Shown here: piece after piece, positions 55,832-64,000 of the stretch | How the letters are laid out: each line of letters opens with the position of its first letter | Numbering within the stretch: position 1 is the first letter of the stretch | Assembly: GCA_041674385.1 (NCBI GenBank) | Contig: JBAYVU010000007.1 | Span: forward strand, 1 to 64,000 | Origin: JACRAR01 sp041674385 | Lineage (GTDB): Bacteria; Pseudomonadota; Gammaproteobacteria; Burkholderiales; Rhodocyclaceae | DNA: 64,000 nucleotides | Reading direction: 5' to 3' | Made by a program: the position numbers and the translations under genes | Notes under the pieces: model-generated | Told to the model about the DNA's origin: nothing | The model's database searches: none | The model's input: only the letters and a program-made list of their open reading frames with translations

Positions 55832-57337
55832 TCAGCGGCGGTGCACGGTATGCACCGCGCAGACAAGGCAGGGATCGAAGGAACGAATGATATGTCCAGC
55901 TTCGATCGGGTTGTCGGGATCGGCGACAGGCGTGCCCAGCAGTGCCTCTTCCCAGGCACCGCGCTGGCCCGTTGCATCGCGCGGCGAGCCGTTCCAGGCT
56001 GACGGGGTGATGATCTGATAGCGCGTGATGCGCTGATTCTCGACGCGCACCCAATGGCCGAGGGCGCCACGTGCGGCTTGCACCAGGCCGGCTCCTTCGC
56101 CGTCGGGAACCTGGCCATTGCCGACGATGATGGGCGCGCCGTGGTTGGCGATCAGTTCCCTCAACCAGGTTTCCATTACCGGCAGCAGCGTTGCCGGGCG
56201 CGTCAGGCGGGCGAGCTGGCGGGCGAGCGCGCTGGTCTGACCAGCGTTGACGATATCGACAAACAGCGGCCGGCCATCGATGACCGCCTCGGCCAGCGGC
56301 CCGGTCTCCACGGCTTGGGCGTCGTAGCGCGGCGCCTTGATCCAGGAATAGGCCCGTCCCTCTTGCCCGGAGGCGTATGGCCGGGTTTCGCCGACGGCAG
56401 GATGCAGCGCGTCTTGGTCGCTGTACCAGGCATGGGAGACATCTTCAGTGATGCGCGCTGCCTCGAAAGCGGTAAGCTCGGTGCCGCGCGCAACGCCCGC
56501 GGCCACCAGTTGCCGGGTGCGCGACACGACGGAAGTTTCTTGCGGCAGGTCGAGCGAGCCATAGGAAAGGAAAGCATTATGGCCCGCACCGATGGCATCG
56601 AGACCGGCTGCGCGGCCGAAACGCAACAGGAAGCCGGTTTCACTGTCGTGCTGGGCGGAAGTTTCATGAAGCCAGGCGTCGAGGGCGGCACGGTTGTCCA
56701 CTTCGCGCCAGCGCTCGATGGAACAACCAAGCACGCGCCGCTCATACCAGGCGCGATAGGCGCCGACAATCTGCAGGCATTGCAGGAGATTGGCCTGCGA
56801 CGGAACGAAGGAGACGCCGCCGGGCACCATGAACGAGGAATGCGGCCATTGGCCGCCAAGAACGGCGATGGTTTCCAGCACGCGCTTGGTTTCGCGGATG
56901 ACATCGATGGCCGATGCACCTGCTGCCGGTGCATAACGCCGCAGCGCTTCCTCATACAGCGGTTGGGCGGCGTGTGCCGGATGAGCGAAGTCGGCCATAT
57001 ACATCAATACCGTTTGGCGCACGTCGCTTTGCACATGCTCGGTCATCAGCGCAACGTTGCGCATGCGAACCGCGTTATCCGGCGGGGTTAGCCCGGCAAT
57101 CGCGTCGAGCGCCCTGGCGGCAGCCGACAGATGGGTGGTGGAGCAGATGCCGCAGATGCGCGGCGTCATGACCAGTCCGTCAAGAGCGCCGCGGCCTTTC
57201 ATCAGATTTTCGAAGCCACGGTAAAGTGTTCCGGCGCTCCAGGCGTCGGTGATCTGCCCATCGCCATATTCGATGCTTACCGCTAGATCGCCCTCGACGC
57301 GGTTGAACGGGATGTCGCGGATGATGCGGGTGCGCAT
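55832..57337 (-). CDS. [NiFe] hydrogenase large subunit, group 2-type
   Basis: The 501-residue subunit binds the NiFe centre. The L1 motif RICGIC (Cys62, Cys65) and the L2 motif DPCLVCAVH (Cys490, Cys493, His496) are intact. The sequence GGQWPHSSFMVPGGV and the overall style match group 2 (HupUV/HoxBC and cyanobacterial) enzymes. Only TVHRR follows the last ligand, much shorter than the usual 15 or more residue extension. It follows the small subunit by 12 bases. The group assignment is from motifs and context, not from a tree. Confidence 0.93.
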   Translation of the reverse strand: MRTRIIRDIPFNRVEGDLAVSIEYGDGQITDAWSAGTLYRGFENLMKGRGALDGLVMTPRICGICSTTHLSAAARALDAIAGLTPPDNAVRMRNVALMTEHVQSDVRQTVLMYMADFAHPAHAAQPLYEEALRRYAPAAGASAIDVIRETKRVLETIAVLGGQWPHSSFMVPGGVSFVPSQANLLQCLQIVGAYRAWYERRVLGCSIERWREVDNRAALDAWLHETSAQHDSETGFLLRFGRAAGLDAIGAGHNAFLSYGSLDLPQETSVVSRTRQLVAAGVARGTELTAFEAARITEDVSHAWYSDQDALHPAVGETRPYASGQEGRAYSWIKAPRYDAQAVETGPLAEAVIDGRPLFVDIVNAGQTSALARQLARLTRPATLLPVMETWLRELIANHGAPIIVGNGQVPDGEGAGLVQAARGALGHWVRVENQRITRYQIITPSAWNGSPRDATGQRGAWEEALLGTPVADPDNPIEAGHIIRSFDPCLVCAVHTVHRR

Positions 57338-57349
57338 GGGGTCCCTCGC

Positions 57350-58288
57350 TCAGACTTCCGTACTGCGGCTCTTCAGGCGCTCGGGAGCGGCCGCCGCAGC
57401 CATGTCCTTGTATGCCATGTAGTGCGCCCGCCTGACGCCCATGGGGAGGGCGAGCGGAATGCCCTCGATGTTGCGTGTCGAGAAGAACGGGTACTCGGAG
57501 GGAAACTCGGGGCTGGTGCAGCCAAAACAGGGAACGCCGACGCGGGTCTTGGACGAACGCTGGTTCCACAGGTGCTTGTTGCAAGGCCCTCCGGTCAAGG
57601 GGCCCTGGCAGCCCATGTGAAAGAACAGGCAGCCCTTCTCGCCGAATACCTCCTCCTCGATGCGGTACTCGTGATATTCGTTGCGTGTGCAACCTTGGTG
57701 CACTGTCGTCCCATACCAATCCAGGGGCCGCTGGAACTCGTCAAGAGCCGGAGTCACTCCCGCCTGCAGAGCCATCAAGATGCTGCCGAGCACGTCGTGG
57801 TGGCATGGGCAACCGGCAAGATTGAGGACCGGCAGGCCGGCGCCGGAGCGAAAATCCTCTCCCAGCAAGCCGCCACGCTTGGCACGCGTGAATTGCAGTC
57901 CGGTCGCATCGATCTCGCCGCCGACGCCGAAACCGCCGAAGCTGGCGCAGGTGCCGAGCGCAATAACGTATCGGGCGCGCCGCGAAAGCGCCACCACCGT
58001 ATCCTTGCGCGGACGACCGCCGCGCGCGTCGAACATGCCGGTGCCGGCCGGGCCGCGCACCACGGCGCCCTCGACGATCAGCACATCCAGGAGCGTCCTG
58101 CCATCGTCCAAGGCGTCTACCACGCGTTTTTGTTCCGCCGAGGATGTGTTGGACAGCGAGGGATGCCAGAGAAGATTGATGCCGATATCCTGCATCAGTT
58201 CGGAGACGTTCGGCCTTTCGCTGCCGAGAAACGACATGGTGTCACCGCCGCAGCCGCCAGCATGCATCCAGTAGAGATTAAGTGCCAT
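57350..58288 (-). CDS. [NiFe] hydrogenase small subunit with Asp-for-Cys
   Basis: The 312-residue subunit carries the FeS clusters and has no Tat signal peptide, so the enzyme is cytoplasmic. It resembles HupU/HoxB: LLWHPSLS, GTCASFGG, RNEYHEY and FFHMGC. Proximal-cluster ligands would be C13, C114 and C160; the fourth position is Asp16 (GGCGGDTMS). Distal ligands H197, C200, C220, C227 and medial C236, C254, C257 are present. The start at MALNLYWMHAGG was preferred over a TTG upstream. It is the first gene of the operon, with a promoter just before it. Confidence 0.92.
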   Translation of the reverse strand: MALNLYWMHAGGCGGDTMSFLGSERPNVSELMQDIGINLLWHPSLSNTSSAEQKRVVDALDDGRTLLDVLIVEGAVVRGPAGTGMFDARGGRPRKDTVVALSRRARYVIALGTCASFGGFGVGGEIDATGLQFTRAKRGGLLGEDFRSGAGLPVLNLAGCPCHHDVLGSILMALQAGVTPALDEFQRPLDWYGTTVHQGCTRNEYHEYRIEEEVFGEKGCLFFHMGCQGPLTGGPCNKHLWNQRSSKTRVGVPCFGCTSPEFPSEYPFFSTRNIEGIPLALPMGVRRAHYMAYKDMAAAAAPERLKSRSTEV

Positions 58289-58327
58289 GGCAAATTCGAC
58301 CCGGTGAATGAATGATCCTTCTGGCAA

Positions 58328-58356
58328 ATTATACCCTCTACAAGTATGGTCTTAAA
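58328..58356 (-). promoter_or_regulatory. Promoter of the hydrogenase-signalling operon
   Basis: On the minus strand a TTTAAG (-35, 58351-58356) and a perfect TATAAT (-10, 58328-58333) are spaced 17 bases apart, 40 bases upstream of the small-subunit ATG. No sigma-54 -24/-12 motif is seen in this gap, unlike many uptake-hydrogenase promoters. The first transcribed base would be near 58321. Confidence 0.5.
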
Positions 58357-58490
58357 ATACTCGGCTGCGACCGAATCTCCTCGTCGGTCGATGTGCATCG
58401 TTCGCCGCTGATTTCTTGCGCACTATCCCGCCCCGCTGTGGCTTTCTAAGGGTATGCTTGCGTCCTTTTTTGAATCGGATAAATATTCTC

Positions 58491-59387
58491 ATGTGGTTTC
58501 GTAATCTCCGAATTTACCGCCTGTCCTCGGATTGGAGCAAGGACTCAAACCAACTAAACAATCTACTTGCCCAGCACCCATTGAATCGCTGTGGCAGCCT
58601 TGCCATGCAAAGTCGTGGCTGGGTCTATCCGAAGGACGGGCCATTCGTCCATAGCGTTAATCGACAATGGCTCATTGCTCTCGGGGTTGAGCAGAAACTG
58701 CTGCCGGCAACAGTGATTCGCCAAGTGACGCAAGAGCGAGTTGTGCTAATTGAGGCCGAACAGGCTCGAATCGTCGGGCGCAAAGAAATGCGTGACTTGC
58801 GTGACAGCGTCACCGTTGAACTGCTTCCCAGGGCTTTTACTCGACGTCGTACTACATGGGCTTGGATAGACCCGCTACATGGCTGGCTGGTGATTGATGC
58901 CGGCTCCGATGCAAAGGCCGACGAATTCATGGAAGTTCTGCTGCGGTCGGTGGGCGATATTCAAATCAAGCCATTGCAGACGAAGTTGTCGCCTTCTTCC
59001 GCCATGACCGATTGGCTTGCGGGCGAACCACCTTCAAGTTTCAGCATTGATGACGACTTGGAATTGCGTTCAGATGCATCTGGTCAGTCTGCCATTCGAT
59101 ACGTCCGCCACGGTCTGGAAGGCAAGGAAATTCGGCAGCACATCGCCAACGGGAAAATAGCCACAAAACTCGGGATGACATGGAACGACCGGATATCTTT
59201 TGTATTGACCGACAAATTGCAGGTCAAGCGTCTAGTTTTTCTGGATATTCTTAATGAAAACGCCGATCAGTCCATGCGGGATGCTGAAGAACAGTTTGAC
59301 TTGGACTTTGTCTTGATGGCCGGCGAACTCAGTAAGCTGTTCGACGACCTTGTGCTAGCTTTGGGTGGGGAAGGTGAGGCCGTTTGA
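58491..59387 (+). CDS. rdgC: Recombination-associated protein RdgC
   Basis: RdgC binds DNA non-specifically and restrains RecA; loss of rdgC is tolerated unless recombination is impaired. The 298 residues begin MWFRNLRIYRLSSDW and include LAMQSRGWVYPKDG and FVLTDKLQVKRLVFLDIL, as in the family. The ATG at 58491 replaces a 25-codon extension. It sits alone between two minus-strand signalling operons on the opposite strand, with composition less GC-rich than its neighbours. Confidence 0.95.
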   Translation: MWFRNLRIYRLSSDWSKDSNQLNNLLAQHPLNRCGSLAMQSRGWVYPKDGPFVHSVNRQWLIALGVEQKLLPATVIRQVTQERVVLIEAEQARIVGRKEMRDLRDSVTVELLPRAFTRRRTTWAWIDPLHGWLVIDAGSDAKADEFMEVLLRSVGDIQIKPLQTKLSPSSAMTDWLAGEPPSSFSIDDDLELRSDASGQSAIRYVRHGLEGKEIRQHIANGKIATKLGMTWNDRISFVLTDKLQVKRLVFLDILNENADQSMRDAEEQFDLDFVLMAGELSKLFDDLVLALGGEGEAV

Positions 59388-59726
59388 CATAAGCAACTGC
59401 TATTTTGAAACGGCGGCACCACCAGAAGTGGCTCGGCAAAATAGGACTGACCGATAAGTGGAGAACCTGCTCTTATGGGCGTGTAAATCACCCGCGATTG
59501 GCAAAGCAGCCATTCAAAGTGATTTGAAACTCTCGGGCCAAGGCTTATACGCCAACGGCTCTTCGCAGCAATCAGCGGACGTCATGCTTGCTGGTGGCTA
59601 TGACCGGAGTTGGAGGTACACCGGCCGCTCAAATTGTGCAGCACCAAAAAATCAGCCCAGTTGTTCTATGCGTCAGCGTCCAAATTCAATTCCATGACCA
59701 ATGACGTCGCCTTGATCCGATAGCCG
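59388..59726. other. Intergenic, no gene seen
   Basis: This 339-base gap has a composition less GC-rich than the genes on either side. It contains no ORF or RNA gene that I can support, and no clear terminator for rdgC or the convergent operon. Confidence 0.35.
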
Positions 59727-61319
59727 TCATTCTTTCGCACGCGGCAGGGTCACGGTGATCGTGGTGGTGTTGGCTGCGTCGGAAACCGCGAGTTCGATAT
59801 TGCCGCCCTGCGCCTCAGTCAGCAGCCGTGCCGAGTAAGTGCCAATCCCCGTACCGCCTTGCTTGCCATGGGTGACGAATTTGTCGAAGAAACGCTCGCG
59901 GATCTCCGCCGGAACGGCACCCTGGTTCTCGATGACAATGCGAAGCGGCGACTGATTGAGTATTTTGACCACAATTTTGCTGTTTTCAGGTGCCGCTTCG
60001 CAGGCATTCTTGATCAGGTTCTGGAACAGTGAATAGCACAGCATCGCGTCGCCCAGTGCCTCGGGAGCGCTCATCTCCTCGCCACTCTCGGTGTCGACGA
60101 ACATATTGAGATGTTTTTCTGCAAACGTGGTGCGAGAAATATCGACAATCCGGCCGAGAACCTCGGAAATCTTCACCGGCTTCGGGTCGAGTTTGAAGCG
60201 TCCGGTTTCAATTTTGAAGAGTTCAGACGAAAGGTTGATCATATTCAGCACTTGCAGCGCGGTTTCCTCGACCATACGCAACTGCTGCGTCTGCTTGCGG
60301 TTCATTGATTCATCTTCAGCTAGCGATTGCACCAGACCGATGATGCCTGCCAGCGGTCCCTTCATGTCATGCCGGGTGATGTGCTCAACGTCCTCGCGCA
60401 ACCGTGCTGCGTCCAGCATACCGTCGTATTCGGCCTGCAACTGCTTGTGCAGTTCGACATAACGCATGAAATTGCGGACCCGTGGCTTGAGCACGTTGGG
60501 GTCGATCGGCTTGGTGACGAAATCGACAGCGCCCAGTTCCATGCCCTTCATGCGTGCGTCGTCGCCGGCCATGGCTGTGACGAAGATCACCGGCGTGCTC
60601 TCGGAGTTGGGGTGCTCACGCATGCGCCGGGCCACTTCGAATCCATCCATGTCGGGCATCATGATGTCGAGCAGGACCAAGTCGGGCGGGTTGTCGGAGC
60701 CTGTGATGCTCAGGGCCTTCTCGCCGTTGTGGGCGAGGCGCACCCGGTATTCGTCCTTGAACAGTTGGGAGAGCAGGTGCAAGTTGTCCGGAGTGTCGTC
60801 GACCACCAGGATGGTCGGGCGCTCGGCCTTCTTGACGGGCTCCGCCTCGACTGCTGGGGTGGCTCTGGTTTGCGCGGCCGTACTCGGTGCTTGGCTTGTT
60901 GCAACCAGTACGGGAGCGGAAGCCGAACGAGTGCGCGGCTTCCACAGGATCGCCTTCTCCAGGCGCCTGGAAAGGCGGTCGGCGGTATATGGCTTGACCA
61001 GCAGGTCGCTGACGCCGCAGGCGATGGCTTCCTCGATGCGCTCGCGCTCGGCTTCGGCGGTGATCATGACGAAAGGCACTCGGTAGAGCTGTGGATCAGA
61101 GCGTACTGCCTTGAGCAGGTCGAGACCGGACATTACCGGCATGTTCCAGTCCGACATCACCAAGTCGATCTGTTCCTTGCGCAGGATCCGCAGGCCCTCG
61201 GCACCGTTGTTGGCCATGAAAATCTTTTCGACGCCGAGGGAACGCAGTTGCGTGGCGCTGACCTGGCGCATCGCCTCATAGTCGTCAACGACCAGGAACA
61301 CGGTTTGTTTGGTGATCAT
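59727..61319 (-). CDS. Double-receiver histidine kinase, second copy
   Basis: This 530-residue protein is a paralogue of the one at 49769. The two receivers have D57 and D218, the HisKA has His317 in TRHDMKGPLAGIIG, and the ATPase domain is complete, with the same spacing throughout. The linker differs in composition. It follows the second HD-GYP gene by nine bases. No hydrogenase lies in this operon within the window. The input signal is not visible. Confidence 0.92.
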   Translation of the reverse strand: MITKQTVFLVVDDYEAMRQVSATQLRSLGVEKIFMANNGAEGLRILRKEQIDLVMSDWNMPVMSGLDLLKAVRSDPQLYRVPFVMITAEAERERIEEAIACGVSDLLVKPYTADRLSRRLEKAILWKPRTRSASAPVLVATSQAPSTAAQTRATPAVEAEPVKKAERPTILVVDDTPDNLHLLSQLFKDEYRVRLAHNGEKALSITGSDNPPDLVLLDIMMPDMDGFEVARRMREHPNSESTPVIFVTAMAGDDARMKGMELGAVDFVTKPIDPNVLKPRVRNFMRYVELHKQLQAEYDGMLDAARLREDVEHITRHDMKGPLAGIIGLVQSLAEDESMNRKQTQQLRMVEETALQVLNMINLSSELFKIETGRFKLDPKPVKISEVLGRIVDISRTTFAEKHLNMFVDTESGEEMSAPEALGDAMLCYSLFQNLIKNACEAAPENSKIVVKILNQSPLRIVIENQGAVPAEIRERFFDKFVTHGKQGGTGIGTYSARLLTEAQGGNIELAVSDAANTTTITVTLPRAKE

Positions 61320-61328
61320 CGGTTTTCC

Positions 61329-62489
61329 TCAGGTGTGGGAGGTGACGGCTTTCGAGAGATATTCGGCCTTCTGCTCGATGTCCCGATCCGAATCAGCATA
61401 GCGCGCGGCAATGGCTCGGAATTCATCCTGGATTTCCAGGAAGGCGTCGACGATGTCGGCATCGAAGTGCGAGCCCTTGCTGTCGATGATGATTTCCACC
61501 GCCTGCTCATGCGGCATACCGGTCTTGTAGACGCGCCGGCTGATCAGGGCGTCATAGACGTCGGCCAGGGCCATCAACCGGGCGCTGATTGGAATTGCTT
61601 CCCCGGAAAGCGCCTCTGGATAACCGCTGCCATCCCACTTCTCCTGGTGATACAGGGAGATTTCCTTGGCCATGCTGAGGAACTCGACATCGGTGCCGAG
61701 CGACTTCTCGGCGTGGGTGATGGCTTCGAAGCCGAGGCGCGGATGGGTTTTCATGATTTCGAACTCTTCCGGAGTGAAACGGCCGGGCTTGAGCAGGATG
61801 CGGTCGGGGATGCCGACCTTGCCGATGTCATGAAGCGGCGCCGACTTGAACAGCATGCTGATGTTGCGTTCGGTGAGGAAGCTGGCGAAACGCGGGTGAT
61901 TCCGCAGCTTCTCGGCCAAGGCCTTGACATAGAACTGGGTGCGTCGGATATGGTTGCCGGTGTCGGAATCACGTGTCTCGGCCAGGGAGGCCATCGCCAG
62001 GATGGTCACATCCTGGATCGCCGCGACTTCGCGGGTGCGCTTGCCCACCTCGATCTCGAGATACTCGGCCTTGTCGCGCAGAAAGTCGGCCGAGGCTTTC
62101 AGCGTCAACTGGGTCTTGACGCGCGCCATGACGATGGGCGGACTGATCGGTTTGGTGATGTAGTCGACCGCACCGAGTTCGAGACCCTTTTTTTCGTCTT
62201 CCACTTCGGCCTTGGCGGTGAGGAAGATCACCGGGATGTCGAGGGTTGCGGGATTCTTCTTGAGCCGCTGGCAGACCTCGTAGCCATCCATGCCGGGCAT
62301 CATGATGTCGAGCAGGATCAGGTCGGGCGGGGCGTCCGATTCGGCGATCTTCAGCGCCTTCTCGCCGTTGTTGGCGACCTTGACCTTGTAGGCGTCCTTG
62401 AGCAGCCCGCTCATCAGGGAGAGATTGTCCGGCGTATCATCCACCACCAGCACGGTGGGTTTTACGGTGAAGTCGAGTCCAAGTTCCAT
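61329..62489 (-). CDS. Response regulator with HD-GYP domain, second copy
   Basis: The 386-residue protein has a receiver with D61 and an HD-GYP domain with TAPLHD-type HD pair (SAPLHDIGKVGIPDRIL) and YHQEKWDGSGYP. It is a paralogue of the gene at 51388 and has the same receiver position. Its likely role is c-di-GMP hydrolysis controlled by phosphorylation. It is placed between a histidine kinase core gene and a double-receiver kinase, as in the first operon. Confidence 0.94.
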   Translation of the reverse strand: MELGLDFTVKPTVLVVDDTPDNLSLMSGLLKDAYKVKVANNGEKALKIAESDAPPDLILLDIMMPGMDGYEVCQRLKKNPATLDIPVIFLTAKAEVEDEKKGLELGAVDYITKPISPPIVMARVKTQLTLKASADFLRDKAEYLEIEVGKRTREVAAIQDVTILAMASLAETRDSDTGNHIRRTQFYVKALAEKLRNHPRFASFLTERNISMLFKSAPLHDIGKVGIPDRILLKPGRFTPEEFEIMKTHPRLGFEAITHAEKSLGTDVEFLSMAKEISLYHQEKWDGSGYPEALSGEAIPISARLMALADVYDALISRRVYKTGMPHEQAVEIIIDSKGSHFDADIVDAFLEIQDEFRAIAARYADSDRDIEQKAEYLSKAVTSHT

Positions 62490-62524
62490 GGCAGATCCTC
62501 GATGGATACAGTTAGGTCGAAACG

Positions 62525-63568
62525 TCAGCCATTATCGCAGGCCTTCTCAAGCATGCTCGTGGCGAGGGCAAAGTCGAAAACGCGAATAGCCTGTTCCATG
62601 CGCGGAAACTCATCTGGCCATGCCGTGCGCAGCAGTTCGACATTCTCTGCAAACACTTCGGCAGCCTCGGCATCGTCGTCAGCCAGCAGCGACATCAGAC
62701 GCGCACAGACGGTGGCCAGGCGCTGCTGGTCGACGCGCGCTGTTGTCTGCTCGGCCTTCGTCGCGGCCGGCGCATCGATCACCAGGCGGTATTCTTCCTG
62801 GAGCAGGGGCGTGTCTGCTGCGACTTCCAGCTCCGCGGCAAAACGGAAGTTGCTGCCCTTGCCGGGAATGCTGTCGACGCCGACTTCACCGCCCATGCAT
62901 TCGGCCAGCTTGCGGGCAATGGCCAGGCCCAGTCCGGTGCCGCCGAACTTGCGCGTGCTCGAACCGTCGCCTTGGCGAAAAGCCTGGAACAGTTCGCTGC
63001 GCTGGGCTTCGCTCAGACCGATGCCGCTATCGCGTACGGCGCAATGGAGGCGGCAGATGGAAGGCGATCCCGGCTTCACCGGCTCGGCGCGCATGACGAT
63101 GGCTACGTCGCCCTTCTCGGTAAATTTAATCGCATTGTCGAGGTAAAGGCGGATGATCTGACCGATGCGCTGCGGATCGCCGATGAGCTGCACGGGTACG
63201 GAAGTTTCGACGCGTGCGGCGATGGTCAGGCGCTTGGCCAGCGCCTTGTCGGCAAAGCGCCGCAGGGTTTCCTCGAGCAGCGTGGTTGGTGAAAATGCCG
63301 AACGGGAGAAGACGATGTCGCCCGCTTCGAGTCGGGTGTAATCGAGCATGTCGTTGACGATCCCGAGCAGGTGCTGGCCGGCTGCTTCGATCTTGGCGAC
63401 ATTTTCGCGCTGCTGAGGCTTGAGTTCGGACTGCAGAACCAGGTAGGCCATGCCGATGATGGCATTGAGCGGAGTGCGGATCTCATGGCTCATGTTGGCG
63501 AGAAAGTCCGCCATGGCCTGGCGCGCCGCATCTTGCGGCTGCTGGCTGGTGGACTTCTCGCTGGACAT
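62525..63568 (-). CDS. Histidine kinase core (HisKA-ATPase)
   Basis: This 347-residue protein begins almost directly with HisKA (ANMSHEIRTPLNAIIG, His28), followed by an ATPase domain with GTGLGLAIARKL and a C-terminal module with SLLADDDAEAAEVFAEN. It has no sensor, receiver or HPt domain of its own. The same C-terminal module ends the 941-residue hybrid kinase of the first operon. Its ATG stands one base after the stop of a PAS-protein gene, so the two may act together as a split kinase. Confidence 0.9.
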   Translation of the reverse strand: MSSEKSTSQQPQDAARQAMADFLANMSHEIRTPLNAIIGMAYLVLQSELKPQQRENVAKIEAAGQHLLGIVNDMLDYTRLEAGDIVFSRSAFSPTTLLEETLRRFADKALAKRLTIAARVETSVPVQLIGDPQRIGQIIRLYLDNAIKFTEKGDVAIVMRAEPVKPGSPSICRLHCAVRDSGIGLSEAQRSELFQAFRQGDGSSTRKFGGTGLGLAIARKLAECMGGEVGVDSIPGKGSNFRFAAELEVAADTPLLQEEYRLVIDAPAATKAEQTTARVDQQRLATVCARLMSLLADDDAEAAEVFAENVELLRTAWPDEFPRMEQAIRVFDFALATSMLEKACDNG

Positions 63569-63569
63569 T

Positions 63570-64000
63570 TTAGTTGGCGCCCGCCGCCCGCACTGCAATG
63601 CTCATGCAACGGCCGCGGTTGCCGATTGCCGGCAGCGGACTCAGGCAGATGATGATCGGGAACTCAGCGCCATCCTTGGCCATACCCTTGGCTTCCTCCG
63701 GCGTGCCCTTTGCCTGGGCATATTTTTCGGCCAGGAAGTGGCCAGGCATCAGGGTATTCGCATTCACCCCCAGCATTTCGCCGGATGCGTAGCCGAACAA
63801 GCGTTCCGCCTGCGGATTGGAGAGCACGATGGCGCCGGATTCGTCCACCACCAGCCGTCCGTCCATGGCCGTCTCGATGATGCAGCGGAACCAGTTCTCG
63901 GTCTCCAGCAGTTCGGCTTGCTGCGCTTCCATTTCCACCGACTGCTCCTCGAGCTGGGCCGCCTGCTTTTCCATGCGTTCTGCCTGCTCCTGCGTCGCAA
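63570..64000 (-). CDS. PAS-domain protein (partial, right edge)
   Basis: Only the C-terminal 142 codons are visible. A coiled coil rich in Glu and Gln (EKQAAQLEEQSVEMEAQQ) leads into a PAS domain (CIIETAMDGRLVVDESGAI, then LSNPQAERLFGYAS), then a stop after AGAN. The frame continues open to the edge, so the true start is outside the window. Upstream sensor domains may exist. The stop lies one base before the ATG of the kinase core gene. Confidence 0.85.
   Translation of the reverse strand, partial: ATQEQAERMEKQAAQLEEQSVEMEAQQAELLETENWFRCIIETAMDGRLVVDESGAIVLSNPQAERLFGYASGEMLGVNANTLMPGHFLAEKYAQAKGTPEEAKGMAKDGAEFPIIICLSPLPAIGNRGRCMSIAVRAAGAN

Noticed and set aside
55832..58288. Membrane-bound respiratory uptake hydrogenase
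   Set aside because: The small subunit has no Tat signal, and no cytochrome b or hyp genes are present; signalling genes follow instead.
60327..63146. 939-codon open frame on the plus strand opposite the second signalling operon
   Set aside because: It lies across two real genes with clear receiver, HD-GYP and kinase motifs on the other strand, and its translation has no recognisable domain. Long antisense frames are expected in GC-rich DNA.

Overview
The window is a compact, GC-rich stretch of a betaproteobacterial chromosome, most like Rhodocyclales/Sterolibacteriaceae-type genomes (an inference from gene order and protein style, not from a search). Evidence: the macromolecular-synthesis order rpsU-yqeY-dnaG-rpoD divergent from tsaD, ilvE/zf-CHCC/waaF, nudJ-mnmA, queA-tgt-yajC-secDF, a K+-independent H+-pyrophosphatase beside a PPi-phosphofructokinase, and a wealth of c-di-GMP proteins. 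Most of 1-55 kb is core housekeeping DNA.

Layout. 1-6.3 kb: rpoD (cut by the left edge), dnaG, yqeY, rpsU on the minus strand, then tsaD, plsY, folB. 6.3-15.5 kb: iron superoxide dismutase, xseA, a Sel1-repeat protein facing a coiled-coil J-domain-like protein, exbB-exbD, lpxK, a Trm112-like protein, kdsB. 15.5-20.9 kb: a phosphoryl/pyrophosphate cluster of adk, two different phosphofructokinases and hppA. 20.8-28.4 kb: murJ, a PilZ protein, then an accessory stretch with a TPR-CHAT protease, a 34-residue membrane peptide, two orphan ORFs, a higBA toxin-antitoxin pair and the relic of an integrase beside tRNA-Leu(CAA). 28.5-46.2 kb: queA, tgt, yajC, secD, secF, a DUF2322 protein, purB, a GST, mnmA, nudJ, ilvE, a zf-CHCC protein, waaF, an NTF2-like protein, a phosphomannomutase, an EAL-HDOD protein and alaS. 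46.3-49.6 kb: two PilZ-type proteins, an alpha/beta hydrolase and pcm.

49.7-64 kb is the most interesting part. A tightly packed minus-strand operon (58.3 down to 49.8 kb) encodes a cytoplasmic group-2-type [NiFe] hydrogenase (small then large subunit), a hydrogenase maturation protease, a PAS hybrid histidine kinase with two receivers and an HPt domain, a receiver-HD-GYP phosphodiesterase and a double-receiver histidine kinase. I read it as a hydrogen-sensing system wired to a phosphorelay and to c-di-GMP degradation, comparable to what HydDB calls group 2c (from memory). The small subunit carries Asp where the second Cys of the proximal FeS-cluster CxxC motif should be. Beyond rdgC (58.5-59.4 kb) lies a second, paralogous set of the same signalling genes without a hydrogenase, running off the right edge.

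Together with three PilZ receptors, one EAL-HDOD protein and two HD-GYP enzymes, the window suggests that c-di-GMP signalling is a major control layer in this organism.
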